The position numbers were made by a program, and so were the translations under genes. DNA of 64,000 bases from Brachypterus glaber (lineage: Eukaryota > Arthropoda > Insecta > Coleoptera > Kateretidae). The notes under the pieces were generated by a model. The model had not been told where the DNA came from, ran no database searches, and saw nothing but the letters and a program-made list of their open reading frames with translations. Position 1 is the stretch's first letter, and the number at the start of each line of letters is the position of its first letter. Of this stretch, positions 55,088-64,000 are shown piece by piece. The stretch covers positions 5,612,353 through 5,676,352 of the forward strand of contig OY294051.1 in assembly GCA_958510825.1 (NCBI GenBank), given 5' to 3'.

Positions 55088-56352
55088 TACAGGGTGATCA
55101 GTAACTGCAAATTTAAGAGGTGATTCTACAACAAAAAATATGAAAAAAAGTTCCTATAACAGGGTTCCCACCAATCCTGGAAAACCTTGAAGTACCTTGG
55201 CGAAAAGTGGTTGTAGAGCAATGATAAAATAGTATATTACGCACCGAGTAGGTAAACCTAGTTTTTAGTGCACGAGAGTGCTTTTTTCTTACGAGACGCA
55301 GCCGAGTAAAAAAAGTACTTTTTTGTTTTTTTTTTCAACCTTAAAGTATCTCAAAGAAACCCTCAAACATTCAAACCGCTGCAATTTTTTTTCATTATGA
55401 TTAAAATTGTCACTTTTGCTAAAAATTTATTTTTCTTTTTTTTTATTCATTTTTTGAAGATTTTTTTTTTTTTCGAAAAAAATTTGATTTTACAAAATTC
55501 ACAATGCTGCGAGGTATGACAATCAATTACCCGAAATGATTTTTTTCGAAAACAAAAATCGAAAAAAAAATATATTTTTTTAATTTTTTGTTACTTTAAT
55601 ACTATTATTATATACTAACACTATTTTATATACCTAGAATTTTAATATTTTTTACCTGGAAAACCTGGAAAATACCTGGAATTTGAATGTCAGTTTTTGG
55701 TGGAAACCCTGTATAAAGGTTGGTCCTGAAATAATCCCTTTAAAATTTTACTAAAAATAAGGTTTTTAATTAATAACTCTGATACCCTTTAAGCTAGAGC
55801 GACGAGGTTTTGTATGTATACTAGTATTAATAAGGGCAATTAGTTTATGCTAATTTATTTTTTTAAATTTATCCAGAGGTGTGCCTGACGGGCAAAATGT
55901 GTGAGGCTTAGCACATGTTTGCCCCAAACTTTTTTATGTGTATTTTTTTAGATTTTTTTGTAAAAAATGTAGATTCCTTGAGTAAAAATACATAAAAAAT
56001 GTCATATAGTGTAACACTGTAGGACCGTTTTCAAAAAAAAAAAAAAATGCAATTAAGAGGAAGTAACATTTTGTGTCACCAAAAACGTTACTTTTTAAAC
56101 AGCTATTACTCCTTTAATATTAAATTTAGCTGTTTTGGTGGTGAATATTTTTTTTCTCAGGTTAAAATGTAGAATCACCCTGCGGCATTAAAATTTTATT
56201 GATGCTTTTTTTTGTTCCCCATTCAATGTGTTATCTTTGAAGGGTCGTAGCTCCCTTAGGGCTCATTTCAGACCAACCTTTATAGAATTCATATTTTTGG
56301 TAGTAGACTCGACTCTTAAATTTTGGCATGCCAGTTACTGATCACCCTGTAT
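55088..56352. mobile_element. TIR element of the GGTGATCAGTAACT family, copy 3 (interrupted)
   Basis: Ends TACAGGGTGATCAGTAACTG and the inverse GCCAGTTACTGATCACCCTG-TATA. It shares AAGAGGTGATTCTA, ATAAAGGTTGGTCC and the interior with the copies at 44605 and 48998. The left arm is split by another element at 55160-55711. Confidence 0.74.
55160..55711. mobile_element. TIR element nested in copy 3
   Basis: Ends CAGGGTTCCCACCAATCCTG and, inverted, TTTTTGGTGGAAACCCTG. TATAA flanks both sides (55155-55159, 55712-55716), and removing it restores TTCCTATAAAGGTTGG. Inside is a block around AGTGCACGAGAGTGC, followed by an ACGAGACGCAGCCG stretch, which recurs at about 59790-59870. Confidence 0.7.
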
Positions 56353-56836
56353 ATGCCTAATCGTGAAATCTATTTTTTTAAAGCAGTGCCCGAACATTGT
56401 ATCCGTTATCATTATCAGTCCTACAACTGGTTTGAGGCAGCTCTCCAACCAACCTTATTCTTAGCCAATTCTTAATTTCTTTAACAATGCAAAATTTTAA
56501 AAAGTCAGGTCGCATTTCTTTGCTAACCTCAAAAAAGTGATGAAAGTTGAAACATTGAACCCAGATTCGGATTCAGCGACCCCAACATACTTTTTTTGTG
56601 TGTTAATTCAATGTTAATATAGATATTTTTAATTTATAAAATACATCCTGTGTGTTTTTGACGAAGTTGACAGTTTTAAAATTTAATTTCGGAACTAATA
56701 TTCAAAATTAAGCAAAATTTAATCAATTAAACTTTTTTTGGAAGTGCTCTTAAATGGTAAAAACGAAAATAGACTGTTTATTATGAATTTAAGATTCATA
56801 ATGAAATAAAATTGTGTGATTTAGAGATTGCCTTAT

Positions 56837-58045
56837 TAGGGTCACTTGATCAGTTGTTGCTTTGTTTAGTTTATTTTCTTGGGTTTTGGTGGTTGGTCGT
56901 TTTATGCGCTTGGCCTGACGAAAATTTCCAAAAACCTAGGGACGCTCCAAAGAACTTTTACCTCAAGAAGTTATTTCAGACCAATGTTTATGAAGGTGTC
57001 ATCTTTTTGTTTGTTTATTTACAGAAACGCGATACAGCTTTGTGGTGTAAAATGTAGATGTCGCTAGTCGACTTTCAGGCTACCTAGTAGCGATATTGCG
57101 TAGTTTCCACCTTATCATGAATTCAAATCATTATACTTAAATTAAAAATGTAAAAAACTTTATTGTGTATACTATAATTATGTTTAATAATATAGTATAT
57201 TTAAATCTATTAAAATTAAACTACTAGTTCATATTAAACTGATACAGAACTAATGTTTCTTAAAATTTACAATAGAATATCCAAAGTATATGTTTCCAAT
57301 CGGCAACACTGTACCCCTGTCAGTCATTTTACGACATTAGACTGAGTTTACACATTCTTTCTCTCTCTTTAGGCGTACTAAGTGTAAACAATAGTCACTC
57401 CCACCAGCCCCTCACCGTAGTTGGTTCACGCTTCAAACAAAGCATACGGTAGATTTCATCATGTTCATTCTTGAGGTAAAAGTTCTTTGGGACGCTCATA
57501 TCGCATTTTCAAGGGTGGGTCATTAGGGTGGTCCAAAAAAAAATATATACTTAATCTTTTCTATTTGTTAAATTTTATAAAATTACAAATACTAGTGCTG
57601 ATTTTATAAGAATTTAATGCATGATTTTAGGGTTTTTAGTGCCATAATCGTAGTGTAAAGTGTTTTTGCAAGCGACGCATCTTTACACGAACTATACAGC
57701 GACTTCATTAAACAAGAAACGCGGAGTAAGCCAAACGAATTGTTTAAATACACGCCCCTTAGCAACGGTGCGTTTTCCTTAGCAACAGTCGCTTGTTAGA
57801 ATAAAGCCGTTCACTCCGCCTGCCCATTCTTATCGCGCGCGGACTTTTTCTTTGAGTACAATCAATTGTTTTTGTCTCGGTGACAAGGTCGGTCCACAGA
57901 CCTATACCAATGTCGACCGAATTATATCCAAATACGTCAAGTTTACAATTTTTGACTAAAATATGGACCAAGGGGGGCGTAGATCCCAACCACCAAAACA
58001 CTAGAATACTAACTAAAAAAAGCAACAACTGATCAAGTGACCCTA
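56837..58045. mobile_element. TIR element with 8-bp target repeat (hAT-like)
   Basis: Ends TAGGGTCACTTGATCAGTTG and its complement at 58045. Flanks TGCCTTAT (56829-56836) and TGCCTTAC (58046-58053) form an 8-bp target repeat with one mismatch. Inner inverted pairs include AAAGAACTTTTACCTCAAGA (about 56950) and its complement near 57475. No transposase is recognised. The open frames at 56812-57057 and 57759-58028 follow from the inverted arms. Confidence 0.66.
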
Positions 58046-58462
58046 TGCCTTACTTGAGCAAAAAACCTAAAGTATTCGAAATAATAAGACTTTTTATTTA
58101 ATATGGCTTAGTTCTAATAGGTTGTATATAACATTTGTCATTTTGACGTTTATCAGTTTTTTAATTAACTTTTTGCATTAAATTAGGTGTAATAAGAAAG
58201 GCATTTAAATTAACGCAAAAAGTTAATTTCAAAACTGATAAATGTCAACATGACCAACGTAAATACGGATTATCAGAATTTTTCCATCCATATTTTTTTT
58301 TATTTTACTGTGATAATCAGATTTTGAAATGAATCTTGAGCTTAAACATAAATAAATAAACCCATGGCTTAGTGCTAAAAGTTCGTATCTAGAATGACAT
58401 CATTTGACGTTTCTCAATTTTTAAATGAAGGTTTTTCTAGAGTCAAATTCACGGTTATTCAG

Positions 58463-58805
58463 ACCTACGTCATCACAAAATAATACGTAAGTACCGTCAT
58501 ACCAACCATTTTACCATGGTAATTTTCTGTTGTGGATAATTCGTAATAACAAATTACCGTCAAGTGGGGCGACTTTGGACACTTTTTCGAAAAACTCCAC
58601 AGCATGTGCACATAACCCCAAAACATGGACTCACGTGCTTTGGTTCAGAGAGTTTTGCGAAAAAGTGTCCGAAGTCACCCACACCGTCCGAAGTCGCCCC
58701 AGTTGACGGTAATTTGTTATTACCGTCCGAAGTCACCCCACTTGACGGTACCATAGTAAAATGGATATGCAAAATACGACGTTTCGGTGCTATTTTCTGA
58801 TAAAG
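58463..58805. mobile_element. MITE-like element, copy 2, with inserted palindromic segment
   Basis: Ends ACGTCATCACAAAATAATAC and the inverse region GTTTCGGTGCTATTTTCTGA, with a central ACCATGGTAA as at 569. The segment 58557-58750 is built of ACCGTCAAGTGGGGCGACTT / AAGTCACCCCACTTGACGGT units in both orientations. Confidence 0.55.
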
Positions 58806-59252
58806 TCCGTCCTTATATCTGTGAATGTGATTATACTATTCAAAATGAATCTTACTACAAATTTAAGGTAAAAAGTTCTTAAAAAATTGAGAAATGGCAA
58901 ACTGTCAGTTTGTGTCACGGCGTTTTAGTAGTTAGCCATCGATTTTATTCATTTCATTCTTTGGTAATATTTTTTGTTTATATTTTCTATGTATTATCAT
59001 CAGTATTTTTTTCCTGTTTCCTGTATTCGTTTCGTGAACAAACTTTGAGCATATTACGCTCAAAGTTTGAGTCTTTAACCCCCCTTTAAACCAGAATTGT
59101 TGCAATAAAGTTGCAGTGACGTTTATGTAGAGCATGTTTTAAGAGTTTAGAGTGCCAAAAATAAATAAATTGTAAATGATATAATGTAAAAAAAAGCTTG
59201 CTTGCTAATATAATAAGGGGCTCTCAACTTTATTATTTGTTTAAAAGTTAAA

Positions 59253-59316
59253 GCAAATAACCGTGGGCACACAGTACCCGGAAATACTAGTTTTGTGTGT
59301 CCACGTTTATTTGCTA
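59253..59316. repeat. Hairpin repeat
   Basis: AGCAAATAACCGTGGGCACA pairs with TGTGTCCACGTTTATTTGCT. Confidence 0.65.
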
Positions 59317-59322
59317 TATTAA

Positions 59323-60165
59323 GAGGCCGGACTTTTGGTAATCATTTACCGGGGGCCTAAAAATATAAAAATACAAATAAAACAAAAAAAAAGCCGGTCC
59401 AGTAAATATATATATTGCTACAAATGCCTTGTGGGTGTGGCTAAATCTTGTGTGAAATATGATTGGATAGGGTCGAACGTTAATTGGCTGGAATCACTCA
59501 ACGTGGACTCGATAAAAATACATTAGTTTAAATGAGTCTAAAAATATGAAACGTCCTGATTGGACAAACAGTTTGACACGCGCCAGAAAAAAATAATGGC
59601 TGCTAAAAAAAATCTCTTATATCTCTGGCAGCGACTATACTTTAAACCATATTTCACTAACTGGACCACAAGTTCGATCCTGTTTTTGTACCGCTTTGGG
59701 ATACACCAATTTGAAATATTTGTTTATAAACATCTTTAGATACGCCGCTATGTAATAATAGCGTCGACATGATAGTATGGTTATTAATAGCATATTACGT
59801 ACCAAGTACGTAGTTTTCAGTGCACGAGCGTGCTTATTTTTTACAAGGCGGAGCCGGGTAAAAAAAAAACAATGAAATTGGATTGCGTCGAGGTGCGTAT
59901 ACTATTTTTCCTACAACCTAACACCTAAACCACAAAAAAACGGAAAAATTGTCTTAAAATTAATTTTATTAATTTGACGTTTTGTGTTTGACGTTCACTT
60001 GTTTTCTGTCAGCAGATGTAAAATCAGCTATCATGGCAACGGGTGGAAAATAAGCACTAACTACTAACCAGGTCGTAGGAAAAATTTAGTTTAAAGTTCC
60101 GATTTAATTTAGAATTAGTCTTCATAAAATTCTTTCGCGAGCGCCCGGACTAAAAGTCTGGCCTC
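59323..60165. mobile_element. TIR element, GAGGCCGGACTTTTGGT ends
   Basis: Left GAGGCCGGACTTTTGGTAAT, right ACTAAAAGTCTGGCCTC. The interior contains the block shared with the nested element at 55160 (GTGCACGAGCGTGCTTATTT). No gene recognised. Confidence 0.55.
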
Positions 60166-60557
60166 TGGATATATAAAGAAAATTACTTCAAATTTTGATT
60201 TTTTTTTTAATTAAATTATTTACAACTTATGTAGTTTTTGGCATTCCTTAAAAAAACGCTCTGCGTTGTTAGATTTCTTTATTACGCTGCTATTACGTTA
60301 ATGGCGATTTCTCCCGTTAGATTAGACAGGGACAAAAGTTCTACCCAAAAAGGATAGTAGACATACATACACTCCCACTTCCACCCAACCAAACAAATTC
60401 TGTATTTGTTCTTTGTTGAACAAATACAATATTTACTTGGCCAGGCGAAAAGTGTAACTATATTATTTTTTTTAAGAAATTACTGGAGCCATCTAAATTT
60501 TAGTAGAATTATCTTATTCTACAGATTCACATTAGCTATGCTCGTTGGTGCCGCTCA

Positions 60558-60649
60558 GTGCTACACTTTCCGGTCAACCAAATAAATACTGTATTTGTTG
60601 TATAAAAAACAAATACAGTATTTATTTCGTTGGCTGGAAAGTGTAGCAC
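60558..60649. repeat. Long hairpin
   Basis: GTGCTACACTTTCCGGTCAA and CAAATACAGTATTTATTTCG / complement form a nearly perfect 40-bp stem with a short loop. A partly similar inverted stretch precedes it (ACAAATTCTGTATTTGTTC, about 60393-60455). Confidence 0.7.
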
Positions 60650-60867
60650 AAATGAGATAGAGATAGGGTAGACGTCTTTTGTTTCATAATTCTAGTTGTA
60701 GAGAGTTCCATTCTAGCTTTAAATCAACGTCACTGTAACGTTACAGGAAAACAGGAACTTTATTTATAAGGACTGAATAAAAGTGCATTTCATATTTAAT
60801 TTACAATATTGAATCTTTTTACATATTTGCATGGTATTAGTATGTAATTATTATTCCCACAAAAATA

Positions 60868-61593
60868 TACAGTGCGGTCCAAAACTCACGCCCCCCCTTT
60901 TAACTTTTGAACGAGTTGAGATATCGACTTCAAATTTAGAACTCTTAAATAAGACAACTTAAACTGTCTTTTAGCATATATTTGATATTTTCAGCTCTTA
61001 AAATGTGGGCAGGGGGGCATGGGGGGAATTTTTTTTAAATGGAAAGGGGGTCGTGTGATACATCATTTTAAAGCTTATAAAATTCTCTATTTAAACTAAC
61101 ATTTTTAATTTTTTTAAAAATGTTTTTTAAGGTTTTGATTTTTCAATTCTTTGTGCTAAAACATTCGATTTTTTAAGTTTTTTTTTATAAATTTTTATTT
61201 ATGTCAACTAAAATTAGTTTAAAAGTATAATTAACATTTTTTTATGATGAAATAAGGCATTTTTCAAAAATTATTTGTTTTTTTTTTAGATGAATTTTGA
61301 CATTAATACTCATGTTCAACTCCATTTTAAACCCAAAAATTTTTGATTTTTAAATTTAAAAATATGGAGTTAAATGGAGAATTTTATAAGCTTTAAAATA
61401 AGGTATTACACGACCCCCCTTTCCATTTAAAAAAATGTGCCCCCATGCCCCCTGCCCACATTTTAAGAGCTGAAAGTATTAAATATATGCTAAAAGATAG
61501 TTGTCTTATTTAAAAGTTCCAAATTTGAAGTCGATATCTCAACTGGTTCAAAACTTAAGAGGGGGGGGGGGTGACTTTTGGACCGCTCTGTAT
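60868..61593. mobile_element. Foldback element with ~210-bp TIRs
   Basis: Starts TACAGTGCGGTCCAAAACTC and ends with the inverse GACTTTTGGACCGCTCTGTA. Similarity runs through AGTCGATATCTCAACT, GTGGGCAGGGGGCATGGGGG and AAAGGGGGTCGTGT on both sides. The centre is AT-rich. TA at both edges suits a mariner-type target. No transposase. Confidence 0.76.
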
Positions 61594-62758
61594 ATGTAAT
61601 CCAACTATACGTTTTTTTATGTTTTAGTTGGATCGACTATATCATAACATGGTCAATCCAAAATTTAATTTGATTTAACAATATGATATAGTTAATTTAA
61701 ACCTATTTGTTGAATCAAACATAAGTATTTCAATATCTGCAATCATGATACAGTTGCTATGGTTAAATCAACCATTGTATGGTTAAATCAACTATGTGTT
61801 ATTGTTAAATTGAATATTAACAGCTTTATTTGACTACAGGATATTATCAATTCAACTGTAGCATCGAAAACGGTATAGTTGGTTTAAATTTACATCTTTT
61901 TGTGTGTAGTTGTCAAAACTCGTTGTTTCCTCTTTTTTTCTATACAGATCTGTATATTTTCGAACTAACAAAAGTAACAAGACTCAATAATAACCAAATA
62001 TTGATATTAAAATGATATTTGTAACTGTCGATTTTATATGATAGAATTTGAATACAAAAAGCTTTTAAAAATCTACATTAAAAGTTTTTAACTTTTATAG
62101 AATTTTTTCTAGACCTTTTATAAGATTTTTAATTTTTTTTAACTATATTAGCATCGATAACACCCACAAGGCCCATAAAAAAAAAGTTCAATTACTATTA
62201 ACCAGACTAAATTTTTATTACGTATTTTTTGGCACTGAAAACGGATTTGACAATGAAAAAGCTCGCTAACCGCTAAATGATCTCGCTCCCTACTGCTGGA
62301 AAAGTGGTTTTGATCCGATTTGGCTGAAATTTGCATATTTTATAGCTCTCAACATTCTGTTTAAAAGTATCTTAGGGTACAACTCCCAAAAATTAACACT
62401 TTAGGTACTAGATAATTTTGAAGATCTCGAACTAGCTTGTCCAGTATTCTTTATGACAGTTTTTTGAAAAAAAAAATGGAGTCAGCAAGCTTTTTCACTG
62501 TCAAATAAATTTTTATCGCTCACGAATACGTAAGAAATATTTAGTCTGGCTAAGAGTAAATGACGATTTTTTTTTGTGGGCTGGCTTAATTTTAAAAAAC
62601 TTGTAAAAAGGTCCAAACAGTTTCCATATGGTTTATTATTTTTATTGAAGATTTTTTAAAGCTTTTTTGCGTTCTAAGAATAAAAAAAATGGATTAGGGC
62701 TATTAAATAATCATAATAATAAATAAAATATTCCTTGATATTTTTAACATTATAGAGC

Positions 62759-63412
62759 TGGTGACCATTTTTATTTCATTATTTGCTCCCAGCTGTATTG
62801 TATAATATGTCTTAAAGTACATACAAATTAAACTACTTGCAAATCGCCAGGTCCTAGATCGGGTTCCTTTGGATGCTAGAAGCCTCGAAAAGGTGGTGAA
62901 ATGGGGTCCCTGAAAAATATATTTTTAAACTTACCGAGTCCAACAAATTACATTTATTACATTTAGTCTATTTTCACAGTTTTGCACAATTATTCACTAG
63001 GCTAAGAGTTAAAAAAAAGACTTTTAAAACCTTATATGACATGTCAACACTAAAAACTCTCTTTAATTTTCATTTAATCAAAATGTCATTTCATAAATGC
63101 TCATTTCTTTAAAAAATCAGGTATCACATATTTTAAAGGCACTTTTTAAAGACTGTTCGCGCCCCTTGGCCCCAGAATTATTGTGTATATCTATGAAAAT
63201 TGCTTAATCTGAATGTATTAAATGAAATGTATATGACTCGGCAAGTTAAAAATAGATTTTCTGGTAGCTCATTGTCATAGCCTTTGGAGCTTCTAGCACC
63301 CAAAGGAACCGGATTCGGAGTCTAGCAATTCGAAAATAGCTTAATCTGAATGTACTTTAAGACATATATAAAATATAGCCGGGAGCAAATAATGAAATAA
63401 AAATGGTCACCA
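62759..63412. mobile_element. TIR element, TGGTGACCATTTTTATTTC ends
   Basis: Left TGGTGACCATTTTTATTTCA and right TGAAATAAAAATGGTCACCA. Further inverted matches: TTTGCTCCCAGCT, GTCTTAAAGTACAT, and GGGTTCCTTTGG against CCAAAGGAACC. No gene. Confidence 0.7.
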
Positions 63413-63460
63413 CCTCTCCGACTATTAGTAAGACGTATAAAATCGACAGGTTTTGTACTG

Positions 63461-63474
63461 TACTGTACTGTACT
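63461..63474. repeat. (GTACT)n short tandem repeat
   Basis: Tandem TACTG/GTACT units (GTACTGTACTGTACTGTACT). Confidence 0.6.
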
Positions 63475-63671
63475 ATTTTGACCTAATTGTATAATTATAT
63501 TTATTAAATAAATAAATGGCTTATATTTAAAAATAAAATATTGTTTTAATTTTGTATTTGTATATTTTATGTTGAGTCTTGTTACTGCATGCGTGTTCTG
63601 TTTTTTTTGTTGCTTTCCTTCTCTTCCTTTCTTTGTGTTATGTTGTATTTTGTGTTTTATTTTTATGTATT

Positions 63672-63995
63672 CACACCGGTCTGGAAACAATATTAATCTC
63701 AACTTTCATCTCCATTTCATAATTTATTTAGAGCTTTGGCATCTTCTTAAGACCAGATTTAAAAAAAATCTATCGATGCGTTTTTGAGAACTTTTTGACG
63801 TAAAATCTGAATATCTAAAATAATTTTTAAATATGTCATATTTTTTTGTTAAAACAAATGAAAATCGTTTTTCTTAAAAACGCATCGATGGATTTTTTTA
63901 AATTTAAATTTAAAAAGGCGTCAAAGCTCTAAATAATTATATTATGAAAAGACCTTGGGTTATATGAAAGTTGAGTTGTTTCCAAACCAGTGTGT
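63672..63995. mobile_element. Small TIR element at window end
   Basis: ACACCGGTCTGGAAACAATA on the left, inverted GTTTCCAAACCAGTGTGT on the right. Inner pairs are CAACTTTCAT, AATTTATTTAGAGCTTTG and ATCGATGCGTTTTT with complements. No coding region. Confidence 0.7.
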
Positions 63996-64000
63996 ATTAT

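Larger units (their letters stand above)
54774..56836. other. nudE downstream intron, part 1
   Basis: Alternative read-through end to 54856, then a nested pair of TIR elements (55088-56352). 56353-56836 is AT-rich with no feature recognised. Confidence 0.5.

Noticed and set aside
58564..58800. 78- and 70-codon frames on both strands
   Set aside because: Explained by the palindromic ACCGTC units, which read similarly on both strands.
1..64000. CRISPR array, operons, bacterial-type promoters or terminators
   Set aside because: The DNA is eukaryotic; repeats seen are transposons and microsatellites, not evenly spaced repeat-spacer arrays.
1..64000. tRNA, rRNA or snRNA genes
   Set aside because: None recognised by eye; a tRNAscan-SE/Infernal run would settle it.

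Overview
This is AT-rich, repeat-dense eukaryotic nuclear DNA with GT-AG introns. It is almost certainly from an insect and most likely a beetle, judging by the gustatory-receptor array, the Penelope and DNA-transposon load and the conserved single-copy genes. The species cannot be read from the sequence.

1-30.3 kb, plus strand: a gustatory receptor (7tm_7 family) locus. Ten long exons, each coding for about 270 residues (N-terminus to TM6), lie in tandem. Seven are intact, one is cut by the window edge, and two carry frameshifts, one of which is also truncated. Every exon that keeps its 3' end stops at the same place, with a phase-0 5' splice site. Only one matching 3' exon was found (30006-30287). 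It codes for the third intracellular loop, TM7 and the GR C-terminal motif. The simplest reading is one transcription unit with alternative 5' exons spliced to a shared 3' exon. From 18.2 to 25.3 kb the array decays into tandem repeats of exon pieces, several still carrying the splice donor. At 10.2-14.9 kb a Penelope-like element (PLE) has inserted, and its GIY-YIG domain is itself split by a 3.6-kb DNA transposon with a 724-residue transposase.

30.3-33.6 kb: repeats, then three 5' exons of a mitochondrial S-adenosylmethionine carrier (SLC25A26) on the minus strand. The rest of that gene was not found.

33.9-39.1 kb, plus strand: complete RFT1 in ten exons, head to head with SLC25A26. 40.0-40.8 kb, minus: complete LAMTOR5 in three exons. 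41.0-42.9 kb, minus: complete CLYBL in five exons. 43.6 kb onward, plus: nudE/NDEL1, head to head with CLYBL. Four coding exons reach 54773 and the C-terminal part was not found before the window ends.

44-64 kb: nudE introns and sequence downstream, filled with terminal-inverted-repeat elements (several nested), a LINE reverse-transcriptase remnant, hairpins and low-complexity DNA. No further gene was recognised after 54.9 kb.

Exon boundaries were placed by hand from splice sites, reading frame and remembered family similarity. No alignment or database search was run.
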